Of a stretch of DNA of 64,000 nt, positions 47,408 to 59,753 are shown piece by piece. The translations under genes were made by a program, and so were the position numbers. The notes below the pieces were generated by a model. The model was not told the DNA's origin and did no database searches. It was given only the letters and a program-made list of their open reading frames with translations. The stretch is from Lycocorax pyrrhopterus obiensis (Eukaryota; Chordata; Aves; Passeriformes; Paradisaeidae): the NCBI GenBank assembly GCA_014706295.1, contig JACSVZ010000001.1:86240237-86304236 (forward strand). Reading direction: 5' to 3'. Position 1 is the first letter of the stretch. Every line of letters starts with the position of its first letter.

Positions 47408-50186
47408 TGGTTTCAGCACAAATTCAAAACAAGTCCTAATATTAATCGGTAGTACATTAACTAGGGCATATACGTTTTCCTTTGGCCCTGTTTTGGAGGA
47501 AGATACCCATCTTCTCTGCTGTCTTGACTTTAACTGCCTATGCTTTTGTCCCTTGAAGCAGAAACCGGTGTTGTTTAAGGCCATTAGCCCGTAATATTGT
47601 GCAATTGCTCTGTTAACAAATAATTTAAAATGTAATTTAAACAAAAGAGTGATCATATACATGTGTTAACAATGAATAATTACTTTCCACAAATATTATA
47701 TTTACTTTAAAGGATTAATGACATAAATTCATTTGAAAGTGCATTTCAGAAAATGAAGCCCTTTGGAAAGAAAATAAAATAACGTAAGTAGTAGTGCCAG
47801 GTTTATATTTTCAATTCATTTAAGAAAAAAAAGATCTGGATCCCTGCTTTCAAAAACTGCTGATGTGGGATATATGCAGTAATATTTTAGACTTTGCAAT
47901 GTGGTCACCTTTGGCTCCATGTACAAAGTGGAAGGAAAGAGGCATTTCCTCTGTGTGGTTCGTTTGATCACTTTTAGGAACCCTAAAATCTTTGTATCTC
48001 TTCCCTAGTTATATGGAACACCTTTGTCAGATATACCCCTTCACCTTGTAGATCTGTACACCAGGTGTGAAGAATTAGTACTCAGGCATTGAACTACCAA
48101 TAGTAGCTCCCTACAAGAACACCTTTCCACATGTTTCAAGCTTGCCAGGGACAAGGCTGATGTTTCCAATAACAGCACTATCCCCATATACTGTCCCTGC
48201 TGACACAACCGGCCCTTGGGTAGAAAAATCTCACCTGAAACACCTCAAGATACAGGTTCAGAGCTGTGACTTTGTGCTTACTGTGACCCCGACTTGTATC
48301 GAGGCAAGGGAAGGAGCTGGCCGAGAAATCCCCATTCTATGCTCAGTTTTGTAGACACCAGTTGTCAGAAGGGGTCTCAGCCTGCTGAGCCAGAGGGGCG
48401 TTCTGGGGAAAACCAACAGCTAATCATAGTCTTGCTGCCTGTGTGCAAGTCAGGAGGGGTCATGAGCCCTCTGACAGCTATCAGGGGCCCTTCAACTGGT
48501 GTTTCCTTAGAAATACTTCACACCAATGTTCACTTGTAACACCCTGACAGCAGAAGTGGTGCTGCTTCACTGATTTTGAGGAGAATCTGGCGGCTTAGAC
48601 CCTTCTGCAGCTGAGGTTAACCCAGTCTAATCTGGGTCAAGGTTAATCCAGCCACTGAGCCTCTTTGACTGCTGTGTGATACAGCAATATCTTTAGGCAG
48701 TTGATTTCCCTGGTGTCACAGCAATGTACAAATCTATTTCCTTTCTCAGCATTAGAACTCCCTTTATTTCTCTTGCCAAAGTGTGTTCTGACTTGCCAGA
48801 AGATGCTTTGGTTTATAATCACCTTCCTGCTGCTGCCTGGGTGAATACATTGGGTGAATATATTCTTGATATACCCAGGAGTTCTCATTGGGATTCCCAG
48901 TGCATGAGGAAAGAAAGGAATAGGAAAATAGGAATGATCCATGCTACATCCAGGATATTCAAAAAGGTATCAGTGGTTATGGTTATTATCTGATGCTACT
49001 GTTCACCTGAATATGACCTGGGGTGTTATTTTTTGTTACTAAGGGAAAAAAAAAACAGAAAGAAAAAAAGCCATATGCAATTTCTTTAAGTGGCTAACTC
49101 TTTTGCATACTTTTGTATTTCTCCAGTCATGGCTGTTCTGAAACTAACTGCACACTCTTTCCTATTTCCTTAATGTGTCTTTAGAGTCCTTGCAATTGAA
49201 GCTACAAAGTATATTTTTGTCTTTTCTTTTCATGGCACTGGGTCAGGTAGTCCATGTCCTCTCATAACTTAGGTATTTTCTTATTTTAAATGAATCTACT
49301 TTAGCTTTGTAAAGTAATTAATTCACTAGTCCAACTATATTTAATTTAGAGTTTGGAGGAGTTTTAGCCCATGAATCTATAAATCAAATTGTTAAAGAAT
49401 CTAATAAAATTGTTGGAAAGTGAAGAAAAATATCCCCCAAATACCTGTAAACCAAACCTGTAAATCGTTTTGCAGTGCAGATACCAATGGTGATCATCAT
49501 CATGTTTTCTGGAGATTATTACATCTGCAGTAATCCTATTAGGTTGTATTTATCATTTCTGGAGAAAACTGGGCTCTTTAGGGGAATTTTTCTGACCTAT
49601 TGTAAACATGCATATACAATGATTAGGTGACTCACACCTTAAAACTTTCTGCATTAGTCATCAACTCATTATATAAAATAATTCCACCTTATTTCTGTGG
49701 ATATGTTAACTCTATCTTACTTTATCCTCTTGTCCAGGTTAGATTATAACTTAGAATCTCAGCACAAGGATTATTTACCTCTCTATGAAGATTTCTTCTT
49801 TCTCTCTGTCTTCTTCACTCATCCAGCTCACAAGAACAGGCACCTCTCTTGCCAGGCACAGCATGAATATCTCTAGATTTCTCTGCAACAAAATTCCCAG
49901 ACTGGGTGCTAGAAATCAAGAATATTTTGCCCTTGTTGCTTTTAGTGTAATGGTACTCAGAGCTGGATGAGACAGAACTCAGATGTCTTGTGTCAGAAAT
50001 CTTCAGGATTTAAACTCCTTCCTTCTTATTTTAAGTTATTTTAGTATATAAAGTATCAAAATTCTATATAGGGAATTTGGAACACTGTTCTTTCTTTCAG
50101 ACTTGCTAAAAAAGCTTAAACATAAACTGATCATCAGAGGAATAAGTCCATGTTTTATCAGGACCAGTTCATGTTTTAATGGCGTA
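47408..50186. other. Non-coding sequence with a GC-richer block
   Basis: The GC-richer block at 48040-48670 is listed separately. The rest is AT-rich, with an A-rich run near 49046-49075. No gene was recognised. Confidence 0.55.
48040..48670. other. GC-richer block, possibly an unrecognised repeat
   Basis: About 630 bp near 50% G+C by eye between AT-rich flanks, with frames open on the plus strand at 48142-48354 and 48294-48539 but no domain. A small hairpin (6-bp stem ACCCAG/CTGGGT, 6-nt loop) lies at 48620-48637 between two GGTTAA repeats. It could be an old LTR or retroviral internal remnant. Confidence 0.3.
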
Positions 50187-50329
50187 TCGCTGGAAATGTT
50201 CGAGGCAAGCTTGGATGGGACCCTGAGCTGCTTGGTCTAGAGGGTGTCATCTCTGCCCATGGCAGGGGGGTGGAACAAAATGATCTTTAATGTCCCTTCC
50301 AACCTAAACCATCCTATGGTTCCGTTCCA
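50187..50329 (+). mobile_element. CR1 LINE 3' end
   Basis: A sense-oriented CR1: 'ctggaaatgttcgaggcaag', 'gagctgcttggtctagaggg', 'tctgcccatggcaggggggt', 'cccttccaacctaaaccatc' and a tail with CTATGGTTCCGTTCC. A T-rich tract follows 25 bp downstream. Confidence 0.93.
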
Positions 50330-50353
50330 TCATATGAATATTTTTACGCCTTC

Positions 50354-50385
50354 TTTTTTTTTTTTTTTTTTTTTTTTCTTTTTTT
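50354..50385. repeat. Poly-T tract (T24 plus T7)
   Basis: Twenty-four thymines (50354-50377), one C, then seven thymines. The longest homopolymer in the window. CR1 elements do not end in poly-A, so it is unlikely to be the tail of the neighbouring CR1. Confidence 0.92.
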
Positions 50386-50905
50386 CTCTATTGGCATTGA
50401 CAATTGGAATAGAAATTTACCTGACTGCCTTAGATTCAGATCCCATGTCTGATGCTAAGGTGTCTTGACAGTCTGCTTAGGAAGTGCAGGAGCAGAGCAT
50501 CCACTGCAGCTGAGTGAGACTGTTGCTGGTGGTCTCCTCAGGTCCCTTTCCCCACACACAGAGGCTAACCTGGCAGATGTATTTCTTAAGGGAAAACTAA
50601 TGTTAACAGAGAATAATTGAGGTTTCAATTTAAGCCATCTTGAGCTTTCTATATATTTGCTGGGGGGAATTATTTTTGCAAATCCTCCGAGTGGATTTAA
50701 AATCAAATGAGTGTTTAGTTTCACATTACTGCATGCTGAGAAGGAAGCCTATCATGGGAACAAATATCGGCACTAACTTTTCATGTCCTTCAACTTAAAA
50801 AGGTGGGAAGATTAAACCTTAACTTCTGCATTCTTAAAGAAGGAAGGAAGGAAAAAAATGTTTTGTGGACTGATGTAACTTAAAATACTGCAATGCATCC
50901 ATATT
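50386..50905. other. Non-coding sequence between two CR1 copies
   Basis: No gene. A short AAGG purine run lies at about 50840-50855. The minus-strand frame 50455-50724 shows no known domain. Confidence 0.6.
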
Positions 50906-51069
50906 GTCCAGAGCAGCTGTGGATGCCCCATCCCTGGAAGTGTTCAAGGCCAGGTTGGTGGGGCTCTGAGCAAGCTGGTCCAGTGGAAGGTGTCCCTGCC
51001 CATGGCAGGGGGGTTGGAACTGGATGATTTTTAAAGTCCCTTCCAACCCAAACTATTCTAGGATTCTAC
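50906..51069 (+). mobile_element. CR1 LINE 3' end, well preserved
   Basis: The cleanest CR1 3' terminus here: 'gatgccccatccctggaagt', 'gttcaaggccaggttggtgg', 'ggtgtccctgcccatggcag', 'ggttggaactggatgatttt' and 'cccttccaacccaaactatt', with an ending octamer CTAGGATTCTA. Its closeness to the consensus suggests a younger copy than most in the window. Confidence 0.96.
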
Positions 51070-53372
51070 AGTACTGTGGTGAAGGACAGAGAATTTTCTT
51101 TTTTTCTGTATTATAGGCACAGTGAAAGCCTGAATAATTATACATGGTACTAGACATGAAAAACACTGTATAAGCTCTTGACATTAAGTACTAAAATGAA
51201 CTGACAGGCTGCAGCTGAGTCCTGTATCTTATATTGTGCTTGTCTAAGGGAGAACTACAGCAGAGCCTCCAAAATAAGAATGGCATTTGACATCCCATCC
51301 CTCTACAAATAAGGCATGCAAGAGTCTCCTGTTTAGACCTTTCTGTGGGCAGAAAGACAGCAGAGGACATGAGACGATGTCACCTCTTGAGTCCTCAGCC
51401 TTCAGAATTTCCTACCAGGAGCCACAACAAATATTCTGTGATGTTTTCAGGTACTTTTTCTGAAGTCCAGTAGAGATGTATTGAATATTGACACTGTCCA
51501 GCAAGTTGGTTTCAGTATTCCCACTTGATACTGAGCAGTAAGATACTTTTTGAAAAACAATAAACAGGCACACTGAAACTACCTGTATTATAGACATATT
51601 TTCTGGAAGGCAGCTAAATAAATAAAGGCAAAAATGGATTAAAACATTCTTTTTTCATGGAACTTCTGAAGTTGCCACAATTTTCATCTTTTTTTGACAG
51701 AAAGTGTACAAATTGTCTTTTTAAAACTACACAAGTGAAAATTTCCCTATAACACCTTTGTTTGGAATTCTTTCCCTTCTCCTATCATACTGAAGGTTTT
51801 CCTTACTTCCCTGGTCTCATCACAAAAAGCATTGACCACAGGAAAGAGCTGAATGCTTTAGTGTATTCACGTTGCAAAGGTAAATCAGGGTTGCTTTCTG
51901 GATGACATCTTTTTCTGCAGGCAAAAATCATCATAATATGTCTCCACATTACAGCATTATTTTTTAAACATTAAATGTAACTTTGACTCATCCTACAATA
52001 AATTATACTCAAATTTGAAGTGGAAAGTTGCAATCAGTCCTACCTACTTAGGCCGCATAAAAGTTGGATTTTTTTGCAAATATCGCTCACAGCATTAAAG
52101 GATCAGGTCCTTTTATTTCAGGATTAGAGTAGGCCTGTATTCAATAATATACAGCTTTATCCACAGGTTTTCTTCTGCCAGCAAACCTTATATATGCTGT
52201 AACATTACACATCTTTTTCCATGGGCCTCTTAGATCAAATGCAAAATAAAATCTGTCTGTTTCTGTCTTCTCTGAACTTCTTTTTCTAACTTCTCTGAAC
52301 AATAGGGGCACAGTGTCTGTTGCAGGGATGCTGGAACCAAGAAGGATATGATTGATTATGAAAAGAAGAAGCAATTTTTTATGAAATGCCTTAAGAGCTC
52401 TTGCTGTTAACGCTGGAATATTTGTGTCCTTGCATAATAAACCTGAAAGTTATACAGCTTAGGAAATGGTTATCACCTCATAAACAGGAAGCACCCTCAA
52501 GGTATCATCTACTATAGGCAATGTGATCACAAAAATCTGTGTTTCAGCTTTGCAGCAGTCCTACATCAGTTCTTTTATGGCATCATTATGTTAAATGTTT
52601 TTAACGCAGGAATATTTCAGAATAATAGCAAACTATTTTCTATTTCACTGCAGTTTCATTCAGGTCCATTAATGTGTGAACATGAAATAGAAACAGAGAT
52701 TAAATGACTGAGGTCACAGTGATCTACCGAGTTAGATGTGGGAACAGTGACAGAAAACACCTGACATCTGATATTGGTTTTGATTTGCTGTAGGACCTCA
52801 TATACATCACTTGTACGAGGCCACTTATGGGAGTCATTAGAGCAAATGTGAACATGTATGTCTTAGCTGCTTGCTAGATCTGTTGTAAATACCCAGTGTT
52901 GAAAGTATATAGGAAAGGTAAAATATGATTGTCCATTTTCATCTAAAGCAACAAACATCACTACAGTTGCCAAGTTATTGCTAATCTAAATCTGACATTT
53001 ATATATTATATAATGTTTACACCTTAAATTCATACTTAGTTTTCTTCTTGTCATTGTGTGTAAAAATACCGATCTGTATCGTGAATATGTAATACAACAG
53101 ATTTGTAACCTAGAATAGCTTCAGTACTGCGCCACACTGCTGCTTTGACACAAATGTTCTTGAAGCACTGGAACAGGCAGAGCTGGCAGGAGCATCTCTG
53201 CACCTTTAACCCCTCAGTGTGACTACACAGCTGTCCATAGTGAACGGGGACATGACAGAGTCTTAGGTATACACAGTGCTACTGAAGGACACTACTGGCA
53301 AGACAGAGTATGGATTTCACCAGCGGTTCAACAAAGAGAAGCTCTGTGGTCTCTGCACTGCTTAGAACCAGG
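51070..53372. other. Non-coding sequence
   Basis: No repeat or gene was recognised. The frames 51412-51597 and 52141-52374 (-) have no known domain. Confidence 0.6.
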
Positions 53373-53762
53373 GAATCACAGAATGGTTTGGTTTGGAAGG
53401 GACTTTAAAGACCATCTAGTTCCAATCGCCCTGGGCAGGGACACCTTCCACTGAACCAGGGACACCTTCCACTGGACCAGGCTGCTCCAATCCCCTTCTA
53501 AGACGGCCTCAAACACTTCCAGGGATGGGGCAGCCACAGTTTCTCCTGGCAATCTCTGCCAGAGTCTCACCATCCTCGCAGGAAAGAATTTCTTCCTCGT
53601 GTGTAATGTAAACCTGACCTCCTTCAGCTTATGGCCATTCCTTGCGTTATCACTGTGTCCTTGTGAGAAGCCCCTCTCAAGGTACCTTGTAGGTCCCCTT
53701 TAGGTACTGGCAGTCTGCTAGGAGGTCTCCTCAAAGCTTTCTCTTCTCTAGGCTGAGCAAAG
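53373..53762 (-). mobile_element. CR1 LINE 3' part with internal tandem duplication
   Basis: A reverse-complement CR1 running from the tail (GAATCACAGAATGG) through 'gggactttaaagaccatcta', 'cagggatggggcagccacag', 'aagaatttcttcctcgtg', 'ccattccttgcgttatcact', 'ttagg'/'taggtactggcagtctgcta' to 'tctcttctctaggctgagca'. It carries a private 21-bp tandem duplication at 53440-53481. It is about 390 bp long and 5'-truncated. Confidence 0.95.
53440..53481. repeat. 21-bp tandem duplication inside CR1
   Basis: 53440-53460 and 53461-53481 repeat GACACCTTCCACTG(A/G)ACCAG+G with one mismatch. Other CR1 copies in the window have this segment once, so the duplication arose after insertion or in this lineage. 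Confidence 0.95.
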
Positions 53763-56639
53763 TGCTGTTCTTAGTGACACCACATCTGTTAACATGCAAC
53801 AGACTTGCCACAACAGGAGCAGTACCTCTCATTATTTTCCTGTGATCAGTAAGACAGCAGGAAGGGAATTTCTTTTCCCCATGCCATCATTTTGTCCTGA
53901 TGCTTTTCCCCAGGTTTTTCTTTCTGAAGGAACTCAGCTCAGATCGACTCTTTACAGTGTTCTTGTCTTCTAGATATTGCAGACTGCAAGTTAAACAACA
54001 GTATTTTGCTGCAGTACTCATGGCTGCTCAAGAATAAAAAAAAAAAAGGGCTGGTGTTCTGGACCTTGGGTAGTAAGGTAGAAAACACTCACTCAGTGGT
54101 AAACATAGTGGCTGCTCAGCTTTGCCTGTCAGCATGCTCACATCCTGAAAAATACCAATTTCTCTATTCAGACATCTGCAAATGTGAATACCACATGAAG
54201 ATCTCTTGCTCTTCAGACTTCAAAAACTGATTTCATAGGTCTTTTCTAGATATTTGAGGTCATCCATACTGAGAATAAGAAGCCTGACAGCTGGTAACAA
54301 TAAAGAATACAAATGATAATCAGACCTGATAATCAAGTGTCATATTAAAAAAAAAAAAAGAAGGGTGAAAATGACCAAAAAAATGTGCTCAAAAATACCA
54401 GAAGCAAAAGTAGTTTGACTGACATTGTGAGTAAGGCTGCTGTTTTCTCTTTGCTGGATTTATTAAACTTTACAATTTCTTTTCAGAGGGGTATGCAGCT
54501 AATGAAGAAGGTAAAGGAAAAGGAAAAGTTGGAAAAGGAAGGAAAGCAAAGCCATTTATAGATTTGTCTCTTTTCAGCAGTTAATTGTATGCAGAAAAAC
54601 AGCTTAGTATTAAACCACTCTTCAATTTTGAATACGTGTGTTTTTCCATTCATTTCATTGGTATTTCCCCGTGCACATGTGGTGCCGCATAAGGGTAATA
54701 AAAAAAATTTGGGCCGGGTTTTGTCCTCTAATGTGTGGGTCACCCTTTTCCTTGAGTATAGACACGTCATTGCAGTATGTAAAGCCTTTTAAAAGTGCTT
54801 ACTCCTATGTCATTAAATCTAATGGTCTAGAACTTCGTAACTCCATATTTTTTATATATAGTTACACTGGCTTAGTTTCTTACTTATTTTGTGTTTCCAT
54901 TCCTGAAACATCTGGTTAAATCTCTTCTTTCTTTGTCATACTACCACCATCTATACACACTCACATCACCTGAGAGGATGCCCAACAATATGTAAATACT
55001 ATTTTTGCCTTAATTATCTTCAAATTCCTAATTCAGGAGAGTTATGCTGGTATTTCTGCACAATTTTCTCCCGAGCTTGGCTATTAATATTCCGTTGTAG
55101 ATCAGCACATGATTTTCCTTTTGAATCACTCTACTTCCATTTCATTGAGGACTGTACAAATGTATGAATTGATACTGCTGAGCTTTTTAGATTTAGCCAG
55201 CTGCTGGAAAAAGGTTAATAGGTTTGGTTGCCTGGTGATACTATTGCAGTTCAAGTCTGTCAGATGACTAATCATGTGTCTCAGCAGATGATATTGCCCA
55301 TAGCAGCTTTTTCTTATCTTCTAAATTTCTATAAATTTTGAAAAAAGAGACTGTCTTATGACCAAATGCATGATATAGAGCTGTGATTTGAAGAATCAGA
55401 TTAAATATATATTATCTATATTATTTAACATAGAATATTAATATTCTATATTAAATCTATCTATAATATATAATACACATGTAAATATTCTTATATTTTG
55501 ATATAAAATTCTTCTAAGCACAAGCTTGTATCATAATATGGTGACTCTGACATTAGGTGAATCATTAGACAAATTAAGGTGGGCATACATGTTGTTTCAG
55601 TAATACACTCAGCTATTAAAGAACAAAAAGAAAAAAATGCTTGGGTTTTTCTTGGATTTAGAGAGGTGATAGCTATACACGGTTAAATTTGCCTTCCAAA
55701 TGTGTCAGCCAGGTGTTTGCCCACTTGAAACCTACTCCAAAGACTGCAGTAGAGTGGCTGATTTGCTGAAGTGCAGGAGAACTAAATTGGTCTCTTCAGT
55801 TAAGAGCTCTATTTCTTTGAATTTTGGTTTTTTGTTTACATCCCCCAAAAATGGCCTTTTACAATTGTTTTTAAGTCACCCATCCCTCTGAGTGTGTATA
55901 TAGGTGTATGTGATATCTGCCTTGGCCAACACTGCCTGGAATATGCAAAGGATGTGCTTATTTGGCTAATGAGTCAAAATTTACATCTGAGGAGAACTCC
56001 AGGTTAGTTCTGTATGTGGATGAGATACCACATGGTCACATAAATACACATTTCTTGTAAGTCAAGTCTGTATTAAAAAATGACAGCGCATTAGTTTCAC
56101 AGTTGGGACATTCATCTCTGGTGGGGAGATGAAACATATGAACATCATTGTCAGAAGTATATTAGAGCACAAATAAAAGCTGAGATTATACTAAAATGTC
56201 TAATACTTGAAAAACATAGGAAAAAAGAATCAGCAAAACAAAACCAAGAGCTTAATGAGGTAATATTATATAGGGATTTAAAATTAAGAGGATTCCAGGC
56301 AGCACAGTCATCTTCATTGCCTCTAGTTTGCCCCTCAGAGTGTGTATTAATTGCTCTTTCCTATCAAACTTCACAGTATTCAAATCGGATCAAAGCTGGA
56401 TTTCATTGTGTTTGAAGCATTCATAGTAATTATTATTCCAAGGTAATTTGGTCTTTTAAGGTGGCTGCTTAAACTTTCCACCTTTCAAGTGAAAATCCAA
56501 CCCAATTACACTGATAGGTAGATCAGCTCTGATTTACTTAATCGGTTTGTTATTTTCTTCATATTTATCTGCTGCAGCTTATACTTCTGGGCTATTAATC
56601 CCTGTTAAGGATGTGTCACGTGAAAAAGGGAGATTTCCT
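53763..56639. other. AT-rich non-coding sequence
   Basis: A12 lies at 54036-54047 and A13 at 54347-54359. An AT-only stretch with a palindrome at 55396-55500 is listed separately. The overlapping frames 54483-54919 on both strands have no known domain. Confidence 0.6.
55396..55500. repeat. AT-rich low-complexity stretch with 20-bp palindrome
   Basis: Nearly all A and T, made of TATA, ATAT and TATT steps. 55430-55449 is a perfect 20-bp palindrome (ATAGAATATT and its reverse complement). Confidence 0.85.
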
Positions 56640-57130
56640 CAAAGCCCTAGTGCTTGATTATTCTGTCAGACCACAGGAAAGATGAGATCTTTTTGTGCCA
56701 TCAACCCATCAGAATCTCGCTGTGGAGACAGCTCACTGAAAAGTCCTCTAGATTGGAGGGAGGTTCGACTGACTTGTTCAGGGACACAGAGCAACAGCAT
56801 AAGGGAGACCCCTCAGTGTGTCCCCCCACTTTTTTCAAGTATGTTACCTGCTGCCAGCCATGACTAGCACCTGTGAAGGGGTCACACCAACAGTTTATGT
56901 AGTAACGCTCTTTATTAACATAAAATTGTGACAGATTAAGGTTTGATGATTGTCAGTGATGGTATCTCACTGCAAAAACATATTCAAAGCAATGCACAGA
57001 CAAGCTCTAACCCCCAGTGAAAGTACTCAGTGCCCACAGAGCATGGTTCTAACCCAATAGGAGTCCCTATGTGGGACAAGGTAGGTTCAGCCGGCTGAGT
57101 GATCCCTGAAATTTTGATGAAGTCTTCCCT
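56640..57130 (-). repeat. Unclassified LTR-like block
   Basis: A GC-richer block in AT-rich surroundings. On the minus strand it has a TTAATAAAG polyadenylation-type signal (AATAAA at 56911-56916) about 200 bp into the block, which is how an LTR or a processed 3' UTR would look. No TG...CA boundary or target duplication was found and I do not recognise the family. A lncRNA last exon is an alternative. Confidence 0.25.
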
Positions 57131-57469
57131 AACTTCTCCCCATTCCCAGCTTACTTTAATACTATTTCTTTATGTTTAGGTGGCACTTGAGTGACTCTAG
57201 TCACTTTATTACTGATGTTCACAGAAGGCTGAATGTGTATTTTAAAGTCCACTGTGTTTGGGCACATTTTTTCATTGTGCTTTGTTTTTCTGTGGAGCAT
57301 GACAATAAAAGGCAGGAGCAAGTTGGGCTTGGAGGATCTATAGGAAAAGAAAACTATATTCCTTAAAGAGAAGAGGATTTTTTTTGTTTCCTCCCTCCCC
57401 CAGCTATTTATAGGAAGGTATAAGTGAGAGATGAGGATAAATTCTTTATGAATCTCACCAATCCTCCCA

Positions 57470-57545
57470 CAAAAAACAAACAAACAAACAAAAAAAACCC
57501 CCACAAAAAAAAAAACCGGAAGAAAAAGAACAACGTAGAAAAATA
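57470..57545. repeat. A/C-rich then A-rich simple sequence
   Basis: (AAAC)n units to about 57491, then CCCCC and A11 runs, then A/G-rich sequence to 57545. Confidence 0.85.
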
Positions 57546-57752
57546 CCTGGAAACAAGGCGTTTTCTTTCTTTGGCAGCTTGGCAGTGTGGGCTAGTTTTT
57601 AAGTCTCTGCTGGAACCTTTTAGGAGAATTACCTTATCTCTAATGGCAGCTGTCACTTTACTTAAATCTACGTTCACTGCTTTGTATTTTCTGCTTTCTC
57701 ATTTGTGCTGCTATTTTCATTATACATCCCTTAAGGGCTACAGGCCTAGAAA

Positions 57753-57815
57753 ATAATATAACATAACAACGTAACAGTACATAACAGAACATAGCATGGC
57801 ATGACAAAACATAAG
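57753..57815. repeat. Degenerate (ATAAC)n-like pentamer array
   Basis: About twelve imperfect 5-bp units around ATAAC/GTAAC/ACATA/GCATG. A decayed pentanucleotide repeat. Confidence 0.7.
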
Positions 57816-59728
57816 AAAGAAGAAAAATTGGATGGGAACAGAAAGAGTCATTTAATCTTCAAGGAAGTTGTTCTCTGAAGTGTATTGTTTGGAAACAGAT
57901 CATTGCAGCAGCACACCCACGTGGCAGGGTTAGATTGTGTTATTCCTGTAAAATGCCAGTCTCTCCAATAATCAGTAAGTTTTTGATACTGGGTGAAGAA
58001 TATGGTACCTGGATAGCAGCATAATCAAACAGATAAAATAAACCAGACTACGACCTCTTTATTTTTCTCCATTTTTCTCTCCTTTTCTGTGTGTTGTAGT
58101 CTGTTCAGAGTTTGGGGACTTAAATTGATTTTCCTGGCAGCTTTTTCTGTAGATTTTCATTGTTCAAGTCATGATAAGCTTTGCTTCTAGCACCAGTGGA
58201 AAAAAGAAAATTAAATGTAGGCATTTGAAGGTTGGGAACTCTCATAGGTGTCTATACCTTCAATCTCTAACATCAGTAATGTGCTGGAGACATTGTACAA
58301 TAGAACATACAACATGAGGGGAAATCCTGTAAAACCCTGAGGACAGGCAGCAGCTGTGTGGGATTGGGCTTGTTTATTTTTCATGTGTTTATTGAACACT
58401 CAATATAATGTGGCATGAACTCATGAGAGTTTCTTTTTTTGTGGCAGTACTGGTGTGAACATACCCACCCCAAATCAGGACAACTGCCCTCACAAAAGGA
58501 GGAAAAGTTTTTAATTGCATTATCTCCTAGCCAGAGAGGCAAAGGTGTACTGAAGTGAGTTTCTAACTTGCTTTCATGGATCCCATTCCATTTAAATCAG
58601 TGCTGAAGCTCCCACTGAGTTGAGTCATACGAGATCATGCCAAAAGTCCTCTGTCATCCTAGATTAGAGAACACACAACTTCAGTGAAACCAGCTTTGAG
58701 TCCTGGGAGAGCTGATGTTAACTACATAACAGTGAATTTTAAGTATTTTACAGATGATTAGCTCTCTTTTTTGTGTTCAGCAAAGTCAAAGTAAGGCTGT
58801 GCAAAGAGCAAGCTAGAAAAAGGAGGAGGATTCTACACTCAACACCCCCTAGGATATTATCTTCAGTGGCACTAACATGGCCTGATTAACATTATGACAG
58901 AAGTTGTTAAATCGGATTGGAAAAGTTGTCTGTATGGCATATCTTGTTCATTCTCATACTGTCTTCTGATTTTTACTCTTTTCCCTCTATATTACACAAG
59001 CAGATTAGATAAAGAGAAATGGCTTTGAGCTTTGCCAGAAACTGGAAACCACTAATTAACAACTACTTACAGTCAAAAAGTTGTACCATTTAATTAATGA
59101 TATTCATGGCACCATGGAATTAATGAAAATAACCACTTTTCCTCATTTTTCTGCATGCATATATTTTCTGTGATTTTCTGAATCTGAAGAAAATTTTACA
59201 CTGAGAAATATATTACTTTGCCCTTTTGTGTTCAAACTGGAAAATTGTGAGAGAAATATGGGGTTTGGCTTATATTTTTTAGCTTTTAAACTTTTTTTCC
59301 CAAATTTTTACAATGGATAAACATTTCATGGAATCCATAAAGTGTTTTAGCATAAAGAGCAGTGGTAAAGAACGCACAATAAAACACATTGCAGCTCTCT
59401 GCCAGTGCAGCTTGCTGTTGAGAGTATGGGAATAGCACTTACATGGTGCCAAAACAGTGTTTCTCGCAGTGAAGACCATAGATCTGTTTCTGACCAAGAG
59501 ATGAAGCATCTGTCAGGCTTCATGCTGGGATAATCCCTGCAACTTGCAGCCCAATTCAGTATTTTTTTGGTTTCCAGTAGCACTTTTGACCGCTGCAATT
59601 ACTAAATCAGGACCAAATAAAGCCTAGTGCAGCTGTTGCATATCCTTATATTGTGTTTCTTTGGTGTAGGTTCGACTCTGAGCAAATGTGTCAATGGTTT
59701 GAAGATAACTTTAAACCTTTCTGAGAGA

Positions 59729-59753
59729 AAAACAAAACAAAACAAAACAAAAC
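59729..59753. repeat. (AAAAC)5 microsatellite
   Basis: Five perfect AAAAC units. Confidence 0.95.

Noticed and set aside
47222..47662. 146-codon minus-strand open frame, the longest in the window
   Set aside because: It overlaps the LTR fragment at 47205-47407 and gives no known protein motif.
50330..50390. Poly-T tract as the tail of the adjacent CR1
   Set aside because: CR1 elements end in ATTCTATG-type octamers, not poly-A, and the tract is separated from the CR1 end.
57151..57504. 117-codon minus-strand open frame
   Set aside because: Its N-terminus is encoded by a low-complexity A/C tract and there is no domain.
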